Assembly: GCF_963662885.1 (NCBI RefSeq)
Contig: NZ_OY760065.1
Location: 258,001 to 322,000, forward strand
Origin: an uncultured Pseudodesulfovibrio sp.
Lineage (GTDB): Bacteria > Desulfobacterota > Desulfovibrionia > Desulfovibrionales > Desulfovibrionaceae
Length of the DNA: 64,000 nucleotides
Reading direction: 5' to 3'
How positions within the stretch are numbered: the first letter of the stretch is position 1; every line of letters begins with the position of its first letter. The position numbers were made by a program, and so were the translations under genes. Positions 52,674 to 61,070 of this stretch are shown here, piece after piece. The notes under the pieces were generated by a model, which had not been told where the DNA came from, ran no database searches, and worked only from the letters and a program-made list of their open reading frames with translations.

Positions 52674-53780
52674 ATGCGTAAACTTCTCGTTCTGACAGTC
52701 TGTTGTATCCTGCTGCTGCCGGTCCATGCATTGGCCCAGGCACAGGACGACACCTTGAGCGAGTCGCTGCAGAAGGAACACCAGAAAGCGGATGCGAATG
52801 AACGCAAAGTCAAAGAGCTGACCCAAAAGGCCGGGCAGATTTCCACTCGGTTGTCGGACATTGAGGACGACGTCAAACTGCTCAAACGTCGCGTCCGGGA
52901 ACAGGAGACGGTCCTAGCGGACATCCGTAACAACGAACGTCAGGCCGAGCAGGACCACTTCACCTTGGAAAAGGAGAAGGAGCGGATTACGTTGGAGCTG
53001 TCAGGGCTCATGCGTACCCTGTGGCCGGTCCACCTGCAAAACATCCGCTCACGCTTCGAAGGCGTGGAGGATTGGGCCATGTTCGATCGTCGATTCAATT
53101 GGCTGGCCGACATTTACGATGCCACCGAGCGAAAATTGGATGAAGCACGCGCAAACTCCGAGAAAATCGCCCTGAACCTGGAGAACCAGCGTCAGTTGGC
53201 CGAGGAAGCCGAAAAGCAGTTGGATCAGGTGAATCAAAGCAAGGACGGTCTGCTTCGAAATCAATACGCACTGCGTAAGAATCTCAAGAAGATCAACAGG
53301 CAGAAGGAAAACGCTGAAGAGGAACTGAACGGAATCCTGTCAACCATTGAGGATCTCAAGTACCAGTTACAGTCCCAAAAGACCAAACGGTTTGCACTGT
53401 ACAAGCGGACATTGCCCTGGCCGGTGAACGGACGGGTTGAGGCGGGCTTCAACCTCAAGGCAAAGCCGCCGGAACGGGGCCTTGCCATAGCGGCCGCGGA
53501 CGGCAGCACTGTGCAGTCCATATTTTGGGGCAAGGTCGTTCACAATGACACCCTGCGCGGCTTCGGGCATGTGGTCATTATCTACCATGGTTATAATTAC
53601 TACAGCCTTTACGCCTATTTGTCCGATACGTTCGTGCGCAACGGACAGGAAGTTGAAAAGAATGAGCCGCTGGGCACGGTGGGCTTTTTCCCCAAGCTGG
53701 ACGGACCGGGGCTGTATTTTGAATTGCGTTTTCATCAAAAACCAATTAACCCAGAAACTTGGTTAACAGCCCAGAGATGA
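52674..53780 (+). CDS. EnvC-like amidase activator with degenerate LytM domain
   Basis: 368 residues: signal peptide (1-22), a long coiled coil (about 25-240), and a C-terminal M23/LytM domain (about 255-368). The zinc ligands of active M23 peptidases are missing: the HxxxD site reads ERGLAIAA, and the HxH site reads YAYL and LYFELRF. Like EnvC it therefore probably activates a cell-separation amidase rather than cutting peptidoglycan. It is followed by a C-terminal processing protease and a YibQ-type deacetylase; envC and yibQ are also adjacent in E. coli. Confidence 0.87.
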   Translation: MRKLLVLTVCCILLLPVHALAQAQDDTLSESLQKEHQKADANERKVKELTQKAGQISTRLSDIEDDVKLLKRRVREQETVLADIRNNERQAEQDHFTLEKEKERITLELSGLMRTLWPVHLQNIRSRFEGVEDWAMFDRRFNWLADIYDATERKLDEARANSEKIALNLENQRQLAEEAEKQLDQVNQSKDGLLRNQYALRKNLKKINRQKENAEEELNGILSTIEDLKYQLQSQKTKRFALYKRTLPWPVNGRVEAGFNLKAKPPERGLAIAAADGSTVQSIFWGKVVHNDTLRGFGHVVIIYHGYNYYSLYAYLSDTFVRNGQEVEKNEPLGTVGFFPKLDGPGLYFELRFHQKPINPETWLTAQR

Positions 53781-53828
53781 ATTGTCGTTAACCCAACACA
53801 TTAGGACTCCGTTATTCGGGAGGCATTC

Positions 53829-55112
53829 ATGCGTGTAACGCTTTGGATAGTCACTTTTCTGCTTCTGTTCACCCTTACCGTCGCTCCGGCTCCGACCATC
53901 GCGGCCAAGGGCGACCAATTCGAAGCGCTCAAGACCTTCTCGCAGGTGCTTGACCTGGTTGAAAGCAACTACGTCAAACCCGTGACCAAGAAGGAACTCA
54001 TTGATAATTCCATCAAGGGTATGCTCGAAGAGCTCGACCCCCACTCCACCTATCTCTCGCCTGAAGACTTCAAGGACATGCAGGTGGATACCGCCGGCAA
54101 GTTCAGCGGCATCGGCATCGAGATAAGCATGGATCAGGGGCGTATCATCGTCGTATCTCCCATTGAGGACACCCCTGCCTACAAGGCTGGTCTGCTCGCT
54201 GGCGACATCATTCTGGAGATCGATGGGGAATCCACTCAGGACATGACCCTCATGGATGCGGTCAAGCTGATCCGTGGCGAAAAGGGTACTACCGTGACCC
54301 TGCTCATCCTGCACAAGGATTCCAACAAGCCGGTGGAAGTTCCCATCGTTCGCGGCACGATTCCCATCGTCAACGTCAAGACCCAGTCCCTGGAAGATGG
54401 CTACCTCTACCTGCGGCTTACCAAGTTCCAGGAATCCTCCACCAAGAATCTGCGTGAAGCCATCGCCGAATACCAGAAGAAGCACGCTCTCAAGGGCATT
54501 GTCTTCGACCTGCGTAATAACCCCGGCGGCCTGTTGAACCAGGCGGTTTCCGTGTCCGACACCTTCCTGGAGGACGGTACCATCGTCTACATCCAGGGCA
54601 GGGACCCGGCCAACCGTAAAGATTTCTTTGCCACCAAGAGCTCTGACGACGTCAAGGTCCCCATGGTTACCCTGATCAACGCGGGATCCGCCTCGGCTTC
54701 GGAAATCGTGGCCGGTGCTCTTCAGGATCGCAAGCGCTCCCTGATCGTGGGCGAACGTTCCTTCGGCAAGGGCTCTGTCCAGCAGATCATCCCCCTGTCC
54801 GACGGTTCCGGCATCAAGCTGACCACCGCCCTCTATTACACCCCGAGTGGACGCTCCATTCAGGCCAAGGGCATCGACCCCGACCTGCGCATCCCCTTCG
54901 AGGCACCCAGGGACGACGAAAACGATCTGCGTGATCGCTTCACCCTGCGTGAAAAGGATCTGAGCGGCCATCTGGAAAACGGCCAGAAGACCGCCAAGCG
55001 CAAGAAGGACGAGGATGCCGAAAAGGCCAAGGACATGCTGGCCCGCGACAACCAGTTGCGGATGGCCCTGGAATTGGTCAAGAGCCTGCCTCGAATGAAG
55101 GAAATCCAGTAG
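53829..55112 (+). CDS. Carboxy-terminal processing protease (S41)
   Basis: 427 residues: a signal peptide (1-25), a PDZ domain (about 85-170), then the S41 protease core. The Ser nucleophile is in NAGSASASEIVAGAL near residue 292, and the Lys base is in GERSFGKGSVQ near 317. A basic, disordered tail follows. Such proteases trim or degrade periplasmic proteins, including peptidoglycan hydrolases. The position between the envC-like and deacetylase genes fits cell-envelope remodelling. Confidence 0.93.
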   Translation: MRVTLWIVTFLLLFTLTVAPAPTIAAKGDQFEALKTFSQVLDLVESNYVKPVTKKELIDNSIKGMLEELDPHSTYLSPEDFKDMQVDTAGKFSGIGIEISMDQGRIIVVSPIEDTPAYKAGLLAGDIILEIDGESTQDMTLMDAVKLIRGEKGTTVTLLILHKDSNKPVEVPIVRGTIPIVNVKTQSLEDGYLYLRLTKFQESSTKNLREAIAEYQKKHALKGIVFDLRNNPGGLLNQAVSVSDTFLEDGTIVYIQGRDPANRKDFFATKSSDDVKVPMVTLINAGSASASEIVAGALQDRKRSLIVGERSFGKGSVQQIIPLSDGSGIKLTTALYYTPSGRSIQAKGIDPDLRIPFEAPRDDENDLRDRFTLREKDLSGHLENGQKTAKRKKDEDAEKAKDMLARDNQLRMALELVKSLPRMKEIQ

Positions 55113-55129
55113 GGAGACCGGACGCGCCC

Positions 55130-56371
55130 ATGGACGAACGCGCTCCCGACAACAACGAAAAAAAGACCGGGCTCGATGGATTCCTTAAGGGAATCTATCG
55201 GCCCGGTCCTCTTATTTGTCTTTTCACCCTGGCCTTTATTGCCTTGGCAGGTCTCGGCTGGATGGCCTTGAATTCCAAGACTCCCCCACCTCAGGTCATC
55301 GCGCCTGTGGCCGAGGAGCGCAAGGCAGAGCCTGAACCATCCGCAGCTCCGGACAAAGCCTACGAAGAGGCCACCTCCGACATGGAGGATAAGGTCAAGC
55401 AGGCGGATCTGGCTCTGATCGAGACCATGCGCGATCTGGACCTCAAGATGCATGATCTCAACCTCGTGGACGTTGAACTCCGTCGGTACGAGGAACGCGG
55501 CTATCACTATCAGGTGCTGCAATTCCCCAAGGTCACAGACCGCAACATATTCCTGGTCACCTTGCGCAAGCGCCTCTATGAACGACTGCCGGACGCGATG
55601 CTGCTGGACAACGGCGACACCGAAGCCGCTATCGAGATAAATGGCGTGCACACGCATCGTTTATTGCTTGAAGCCCGTCCGCAGATAATCGCCCTTCCCG
55701 AAGCCAAGGGTCCCAAACTGGTGGTGGTCATCGATGACGTGGGTGAAAACTATGGCGTGCTCAGAGGCCTTGCCGGGCTCGATCTGCCTCTGACGTTCGC
55801 GGTCTGGCCCAATGCCAGCCATACCCGTCAGTGCGTCGAGCTCATCACCCAGACCCACCACGATCTGCTTGTACATTTCCCGATGGAACCCATGGGGTAT
55901 CCCAAGGTAAAGCCCGGGGACGACGCCCTGTTCGTGTCCATGAATGATGCCCAGATTAGACAACGCATTGAGGAGAACCTCGAACGGATTCCCGAGGCCA
56001 TCGGTGTGAACAATCACATGGGGTCACGCTTTACCGCCGACAAGCCCGGCATGGCAGTGGCTTTGGCCGAGTTCAAGCGTCACGGGCTCTTCTTCCTGGA
56101 CAGCCTGACCTCTGGCAAGAGCGTCGGCAGGGCCACGGCCAAAAACGTTGGCATCCCCTTCTATGAGCGGGACACCTTCCTGGACAACGTCAAGGACGTT
56201 AACGCTATCCTGCTTCAGTTGCGCAAGACGGAACGGGTCGCCAAACGGCAGGGCCGAGCCATCGCCATAGGCCACCCCTATCGGCAAACCCTGGACGCGC
56301 TCAAACAATGGCAGGACAGCAGGGACACTTCCATTCAGGTTATCACCCTGTCGAAACTTTCCTCGGAATAA
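55130..56371 (+). CDS. Divergent polysaccharide deacetylase family protein (YibQ-like)
   Basis: 413 residues. An N-terminal membrane anchor (about 24-46) is followed by an Ala/Pro linker and a coiled region. The deacetylase fold starts at about 200: LVVVIDDVGENYGV, LPLTFAVWPN, LLVHFPMEPMGYP, and NNHMGSRFTADKPGM. Asp and His metal-type residues are present in these motifs. The substrate is unknown; a cell-wall glycan is likely from context. Confidence 0.87.
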   Translation: MDERAPDNNEKKTGLDGFLKGIYRPGPLICLFTLAFIALAGLGWMALNSKTPPPQVIAPVAEERKAEPEPSAAPDKAYEEATSDMEDKVKQADLALIETMRDLDLKMHDLNLVDVELRRYEERGYHYQVLQFPKVTDRNIFLVTLRKRLYERLPDAMLLDNGDTEAAIEINGVHTHRLLLEARPQIIALPEAKGPKLVVVIDDVGENYGVLRGLAGLDLPLTFAVWPNASHTRQCVELITQTHHDLLVHFPMEPMGYPKVKPGDDALFVSMNDAQIRQRIEENLERIPEAIGVNNHMGSRFTADKPGMAVALAEFKRHGLFFLDSLTSGKSVGRATAKNVGIPFYERDTFLDNVKDVNAILLQLRKTERVAKRQGRAIAIGHPYRQTLDALKQWQDSRDTSIQVITLSKLSSE

Positions 56372-56663
56372 GCGTTTAATTGGCCCTAATTCCGTATCCC
56401 TCCCCGTTGGAAGGATTTCTGGTTGTTGCTCTTCATTCTCTATGGGAACGGACTCCTTACTGTTTTAAAGGCTTTCATTGAACTGAATTAGTTGGAATAT
56501 CCTCTTATATTGATATTGGTATTTGACTATTTCCCGTAATTATCTAAAAAATTTCATGCAAATTCGGACTGAAATTCGGCCGGATCGTTGCCAGAAACCA
56601 TCTTTGCACGGTATGTAGGCGTATAAGGATTTCGGCAATACAACCGATAGGGAAATTACAGGA
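56372..56663. other. Intergenic region before fliM
   Basis: About 290 AT-rich bases with no credible open frame on either strand and no strong terminator after the deacetylase gene. The regulatory element for fliM lies at its right end. Confidence 0.4.
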
Positions 56664-56679
56664 CGGCCCGCTTTTTGCT
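56664..56679 (+). promoter_or_regulatory. Sigma-54 type -24/-12 element upstream of fliM
   Basis: CGGCCCGCTTTTTGCT has GG (56665-56666) and GC (56677-56678) separated by exactly ten bases. It matches the TGGCACG-N4-TTGCW consensus at most positions. Transcription would start near 56690, 70 bases before fliM. Confidence 0.6.
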
Positions 56680-56759
56680 AACTCTTTAGCGACGTTCAAT
56701 TTTCCGGCACAGGCCGGTCAAACGTGCCGTAGGATCGGCGAATATGAGGCTTTGTCCAG

Positions 56760-57737
56760 ATGAGCAAAATCCTCGAACAAGATGAAGTTGATGCCCTGCT
56801 CCGGGGTCTTTCCGGAGGGGATGTCGAGACAGAGACCGAGATACCGGAGGACGATACCGGGGTAGTCTCGTTTGACCTGGCCAATCAGGACAGGATCATT
56901 CGCGGCCGCATGCCCGTGCTTGAGATCGTCAACGATCGGTTTGCTCGGTTGTGTACCAACGCGCTGGCCAACACCATGCGCAAGCGTGTGGATATCAACC
57001 CCATCTCGATCGACATGTCCAAGTTCGGCGACTTCATGCGTTCGTTGCCGGTGCCGACCTCCATCTCCATCTTCAAGATGGACCCTTTGCGCGGCAACGC
57101 GCTGCTGGTGGTCGACTCCCGACTCGTTTTCGCCCTGGTCGAGAACTTCTTTGGCGGTGCCGGCAGCCAGCCCAAGGTTGAAGGCCGCGACTTTACGCCC
57201 ATCGAGCAGGCTATCGTCGAACGCGTGGTCAAGATCGCCCTGGCCAACATGGAGGAATCCTGGAAGCCGGTCCATGAGGTCCATGTCGAGATGGTTCGCA
57301 CCGAGGTGAACCCCCAGTTTGCGGCCATCGTGCCGCCTTCGGACGTTGTTATCGTGGTCACCTTCGAGGTGGAACTGGAAAACGCCATCGGTTCACTCAT
57401 CGTCTGTCTGCCCTACGCCACCATGGAGCCTATCCGGTCCAAACTGCATGCCTCCTTCCAGTCCGAGCGTCTGGAAGTTGACCATGTCTGGATCAACCGT
57501 TTCAAGGAACGGCTCATGGAGACGCCCGTGGAAATGGTCGTACGTCTTGGCCGAACCACTATCTCCGGTCGTCAGCTGCTCTATCTCCAGGAAGGCGACA
57601 TCATTCTGCTCGACACCGATGAGGATGAACTCCTTGAAGCCGAGGTCGAGGGCGTGCGCAAATTCCAGGGGCTGCCCGGCCGGGTCAAGGGCAACAAATC
57701 CTTCAAAGTTGTCAAGGAAGAAGAAATCCGTTTCTGA
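56760..57737 (+). CDS. fliM: Flagellar motor switch protein FliM
   Basis: 325 residues, part of the C-ring that sets rotation direction. The N-terminal CheY-P binding peptide ILEQDEVDALLRG is intact. A CheC-like middle domain (about 45-240) and a C-terminal SpoA/FliN-like domain (about 245-320, with VRLGRTTISGRQLL and LQEGDIILLD) follow. No other flagellar gene is in the window, so fliM stands apart from a main flagellar cluster. A strong terminator follows. Confidence 0.95.
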   Translation: MSKILEQDEVDALLRGLSGGDVETETEIPEDDTGVVSFDLANQDRIIRGRMPVLEIVNDRFARLCTNALANTMRKRVDINPISIDMSKFGDFMRSLPVPTSISIFKMDPLRGNALLVVDSRLVFALVENFFGGAGSQPKVEGRDFTPIEQAIVERVVKIALANMEESWKPVHEVHVEMVRTEVNPQFAAIVPPSDVVIVVTFEVELENAIGSLIVCLPYATMEPIRSKLHASFQSERLEVDHVWINRFKERLMETPVEMVVRLGRTTISGRQLLYLQEGDIILLDTDEDELLEAEVEGVRKFQGLPGRVKGNKSFKVVKEEEIRF

Positions 57738-57800
57738 TTCCAAATCCTTTATGAAAAATCAAAGGGCCGCCTCGTGCCAAGACGTTTTCAATAAATGTTG

Positions 57801-57845
57801 AAAATAAGAGCCCCCTAGCATAACGCTTGGGGGCTCTTATTTTTC
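57801..57845 (+). terminator. Terminator after fliM
   Basis: A perfect 15-bp stem AAAATAAGAGCCCCC / GGGGGCTCTTATTTT (57801-57815 with 57829-57843), followed by TT. The A/T flanks make it work in both directions. Confidence 0.9.
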
Positions 57846-57988
57846 CAACGAATTCATGTGATTCATCGTTTCGCCAAACCGACGCCGATTGCTTTTAGCT
57901 GTTGTTTGATATTGCCAAAGATTGATCTTTGATAATGCTACCCGTTTTACATTGCCAAGGCTTTAATAATATCAAAGATAATAGATAG

Positions 57989-58016
57989 TTGACATATTTT
58001 CTAGGCGTGTTATCTT
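57989..58016 (+). promoter_or_regulatory. Sigma-70 promoter of the two-gene AT-rich module
   Basis: A perfect TTGACA (57989-57994), 16-base spacer, TATCTT (58011-58016). The start site would be near 58023, 25 bases before the first gene. The preceding 150 bases contain several TTGATATTG/CAAAGATAA-like AT repeats. Confidence 0.65.
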
Positions 58017-58047
58017 GTCCCAAAATAACCCGATTTGGAGGTGCAAA

Positions 58048-58416
58048 ATGATGATGAATGAAGGCGTTCAACATGTGGAAATCCGGGGTCACAAAATCAA
58101 CCTGTATCGGGAGGGGAAAGACACCAAAGGATATCTGTTCAACGTGTTGCCGAAGATACTCGCCGTGGTCGATGAGGAGGAAGTCCGAAGACTTCAAGAT
58201 CGTGACTACTGCAAGGAGAAATTCGATCTGAAATTCCCTGCTATCACCGTGGCGAGTAGGAATGGACACGATGGCAATGGCTATCGTCGGTATTATGCCG
58301 ATTTGCTTCTCGAAAAATACTGGGTCTGCAAGGAGTGGTATGACACCCCTACCCAACCCAATTTTGAAATGTGGATCAACTATCTATTTGAATTACGCGA
58401 CAGATTCAACAACTAG
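58048..58416 (+). CDS. Unknown protein, first gene of AT-rich module
   Basis: 122 residues starting at ATG 58048, 6 bases after GGAGG. No domain is recognised. It is rich in charged and aromatic residues (NLYREGKDTKGYLFNVLP, RYYADLLLEKYWVCKEWY) and looks like a small soluble alpha/beta protein without signal peptide or membrane helix. It has its own strong promoter and is followed 9 bases later by a second unknown gene, so the two form an operon flanked by terminators. Confidence 0.7.
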   Translation: MMMNEGVQHVEIRGHKINLYREGKDTKGYLFNVLPKILAVVDEEEVRRLQDRDYCKEKFDLKFPAITVASRNGHDGNGYRRYYADLLLEKYWVCKEWYDTPTQPNFEMWINYLFELRDRFNN

Positions 58417-58425
58417 GGAGGAACC

Positions 58426-58707
58426 ATGAAAGGCCGATACAATTACACGGAAGAAGATGATATCTTTGCTTGTTATATCGCCAAGTATGGTGAGGGAATA
58501 TTGATTTCACCAATAACGGTCTCAAAAACACGTGGAATGAAGGAAAGTTCATTTAAGGCACGAGTAGAAAACTTCAAATTTTTTGAAGGTAAAAGCAAGC
58601 TTACAAACGGCGCTGAGATGAGCAGAAAAGTGTACGAAAAATTCAAAAATATTTCGCAAGCTGATCACCGTGCATCATGTCTCGAAATTCTTGGGATATC
58701 CCAGTAG
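58426..58707 (+). CDS. Unknown protein, second gene of AT-rich module
   Basis: 93 residues, with GGAGG just before ATG 58426. It is basic and helical. The segment YTEEDDIFACYIAKYG and the following GMKESSFKARVENFKFFEG look like a small helical, possibly nucleic-acid-binding fold, then KVYEKFKNIS. I do not know its function. Codon use is clearly AT-richer than the surrounding genes (frequent AAA, ATT, TTT, GAA), which suggests horizontal acquisition. Confidence 0.68.
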   Translation: MKGRYNYTEEDDIFACYIAKYGEGILISPITVSKTRGMKESSFKARVENFKFFEGKSKLTNGAEMSRKVYEKFKNISQADHRASCLEILGISQ

Positions 58708-58779
58708 GAAAAAAGTCTGTTCATCCGACTTCTCGCGGGAACGCCCAATCTGGGAAAATATTTTGTCCATAAGAAGAAC

Positions 58780-58808
58780 CCCCTGTTCACTATAGCAAAC
58801 AGGGGTTT
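58780..58808 (+). terminator. Terminator after the AT-rich module
   Basis: An 8-bp stem CCCCTGTT / AACAGGGG with a 10-base loop and TTT after it; moderate strength. Confidence 0.6.
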
Positions 58809-59091
58809 ACGGTATATTTTCGGCGTTTTCTTCAACATATATGGAAAACGTCTTGGCCTCGTGCGGCTCTTTTTTTTATACATAGTGAAGGATTATAGTC
58901 CATCGGCAGCGGAAGGCGGTTGCTGCGGCTTTTGGTCGGCAAGCACGCAAGTCTTACCATGTCGGTGCGGGACTGCGGCATTTATGGGTGATTTCGTTTT
59001 TGTTCCAATCGCAAATCAAAATGCCTTGACGAAAAGCGTGCCGGGCGGTCAAAGTTCCCTTTTGAAAAGTACTTTTAGGAGGAGTTTTCCG
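58809..59091 (+). other. Upstream region of the TrpXYZ-type transporter operon
   Basis: About 280 bases with GC-rich inverted segments (GCAGC/GCTGC near 58904-58920; GCAC/GTGC near 58943-58970) but no match to a known riboswitch and no aromatic-codon leader peptide. The strong Shine-Dalgarno AGGAGGAG just before 59092 marks the gene start. Open frames extending through this stretch lack protein-like character. Confidence 0.4.
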
Positions 59092-60042
59092 ATGAAAAAG
59101 ATATTGTTGTTCCTGGTGGCCGCCCTTTTGGTCGCCTCAACCGCCTTTGCAGGCAAGAAGTATGTCATCTCCGTGACCCAGATCGTGGAGCACCCGGCCC
59201 TGGACGCCATGCGCAAGGGCGTGGCCGATCGCCTCAAGGAAAAGGGGATTGATTTCGACTACAACGTCCATATTGCCCAGGGCAACATGGCCACCAACAC
59301 CCAGATCGTCGGCCAGATCATCGGCGAACGCCCAGATGTGGTTCTGGCCATCGCCACTCCCGGCGCCCAGGCCTGTGCCCAGAAAATCCACGACACCCCC
59401 ATCGTCTTTACCGGTGTGACCGATCCTGTCACCGCCGGTCTGGTCAAGGATATTGCCAATACCAACGGCAAGAACATCACCGGTATGTCCGACTTTAGCC
59501 CCATGGACAAGCATGTGGCCCTGATTCGTGAGCTCGTACCGAACGTCAAGACCATCGGCATCATCTACAATTCGGGTGAACCCAATGCAGTTCCCATCCT
59601 GAAGGCTCTGAAGGCGGAATCCGCCAAGGTTGGTATTAACGTGGAGGAAGCCACCATAGCCAACTCCAGCGGCGTGTATCAGGCGGCCAAGAGTCTGGTC
59701 GGCCGGTGCGATGCGGTCTATGTGGGCACCGACAATACCGTGGTCTCCGCTATTGAATCCGCTGTGAAAGTCTGTGAGAACAACAAGCTTCCGCTGATCG
59801 TCGGCGATGTGGATTCCGTTGCGCGCGGAGCCGTCGCGGCCGAGGCCGTGGATTATTACAAGATGGGTCTGCAAACCGGTGACATGATCGCCCGCATTCT
59901 GGTGGACGGAGCCAAGCCGGCTGATATGCCTGTCGAATTCCTCAATGATCTTAATCTGCATGTGAACATGAAGGCCGCCAAGGCCATGGGTGTGACCGTG
60001 CCCCAATCGGTTCTGGATCGGGCTGAAAAGGTCATCGAGTAG
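59092..60042 (+). CDS. ABC transporter substrate-binding protein (TrpX-type, ABC_sub_bind family)
   Basis: 316 residues with a signal peptide (1-20, cleavage near TAFAG-KK). The family core is recognisable: SVTQIVEHPALDAMRKGV, AIATPGAQACAQ, TGVTDPVTAGLV, TIGIIYNSGEPNAV, VYVGTDNTVVSAIE and a final DLNLHVNMKAAKAMGVTVP. TrpX-type binding proteins take aromatic amino acids in several bacteria, but the ligand here is not proven. ATG 59092 follows AGGAGGAG. A hairpin with T run separates it from the permease, probably keeping the binding protein in excess. Confidence 0.88.
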   Translation: MKKILLFLVAALLVASTAFAGKKYVISVTQIVEHPALDAMRKGVADRLKEKGIDFDYNVHIAQGNMATNTQIVGQIIGERPDVVLAIATPGAQACAQKIHDTPIVFTGVTDPVTAGLVKDIANTNGKNITGMSDFSPMDKHVALIRELVPNVKTIGIIYNSGEPNAVPILKALKAESAKVGINVEEATIANSSGVYQAAKSLVGRCDAVYVGTDNTVVSAIESAVKVCENNKLPLIVGDVDSVARGAVAAEAVDYYKMGLQTGDMIARILVDGAKPADMPVEFLNDLNLHVNMKAAKAMGVTVPQSVLDRAEKVIE

Positions 60043-60081
60043 ACACGAAACGCATTTGCCAATCGAGCCTATAAACGATAC

Positions 60082-60112
60082 AAGGCGCGTTGCTTCATCA
60101 ACGCGCCTTTTT
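60082..60112 (+). terminator. Intra-operon terminator between binding protein and permease
   Basis: A perfect 11-bp stem AAGGCGCGTTG / CAACGCGCCTT, a 6-base loop, then a short T run (TTTTT). A partial stop here would lower permease relative to binding-protein mRNA. Confidence 0.75.
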
Positions 60113-60170
60113 CGTTTTTTGGCCGGACACGCCAACAGAGGTCCGGCTCGGTAACCATTAGGATTAGTAC

Positions 60171-61070
60171 ATGACTCTCTACGCACTTTTCGGCGCCATC
60201 GAACAGGGCTTCGCCTATGGCCTCATGGTCATCGGCGTCTACCTGACTTTCCGGGTGCTTGATTTTCCGGATCTTACCGTGGATGGCAGCCTGCCTTTGG
60301 GCGCAGCCGTTTCGGCCGTGGCCATCACCTCGGGGTATTCTCCGCTCCTGGCCATCTTCATGGCCGCCGGAGCAGGCTTCCTGGCCGGAGCGGCCACGGG
60401 CATCCTGAACACAAAGTTCAAGATTCTTCACCTGCTCGCCTCCATCCTGACCATGATCGCGCTTTACTCCATCAACCTGCGAATCATGGGGCGGCCCAAC
60501 ATGGCCCTGCTCGGGCAGGACACCGTTGTCGACTGGTTTGTGGATTTTACCAACATGCTGCCCCAGCACTCCACCCCGCTGCTCTTCGGCCTGATTTGTT
60601 TTGCCGTGGTCATCGTCCTCATATGGTTCCTGCACACCGAGATCGGTCTGGCTTTCCTGGCTACGGGTGACAACACGCAGATGATCACCAGCCAGGGCGT
60701 GAACACCGATAACGTCATCATTTTCGGTGTGGGCCTATCCAACGCATTGGTGGCAGCCTCCGGGGCTTTGGTAGCCCAAAACCAGGGCGCTGCGGATGTG
60801 AACATGGGCGTGGGGTCCATCGTCGCGGGGCTGGCCTCAGTCATTGTCGGCGAGACTGTTTTCGGAGACAAAACCATTACGCGCGCGCTTATCGCCGCCC
60901 TGCTGGGGTCTGTGCTTTACCGCGTTGCCATCGGGCTGGCGCTTGGCCTCAAGCTCGGCTCGTTCGCCATCACCCCCAGTGACCTCAACCTCATTACCGC
61001 GATCCTGGTGGTCTTCGCCCTGGTCATGCCCAAGATGAAACGCCAGTTCCTGGCCGGGAGGTCCAAATGA
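60171..61070 (+). CDS. ABC transporter permease (TrpY-type, BPD_transp_2)
   Basis: 299 residues with about eight membrane segments. It resembles the branched-chain/TrpY permease family: FPDLTVDGSLPLGAAVSAVAI near the N-terminus, VGLSNALVAASGALVAQNQG (overlapping view), and the cytoplasmic coupling region. Its stop overlaps the ATPase start (ATGA). Confidence 0.9.
   Translation: MTLYALFGAIEQGFAYGLMVIGVYLTFRVLDFPDLTVDGSLPLGAAVSAVAITSGYSPLLAIFMAAGAGFLAGAATGILNTKFKILHLLASILTMIALYSINLRIMGRPNMALLGQDTVVDWFVDFTNMLPQHSTPLLFGLICFAVVIVLIWFLHTEIGLAFLATGDNTQMITSQGVNTDNVIIFGVGLSNALVAASGALVAQNQGAADVNMGVGSIVAGLASVIVGETVFGDKTITRALIAALLGSVLYRVAIGLALGLKLGSFAITPSDLNLITAILVVFALVMPKMKRQFLAGRSK

Noticed and set aside
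58809..59091. Riboswitch or Trp/Phe leader peptide before the TrpX-type gene
   Set aside because: No cyclic di-GMP, cobalamin, TPP or other class core could be matched, and no short frame with aromatic codon runs is present.
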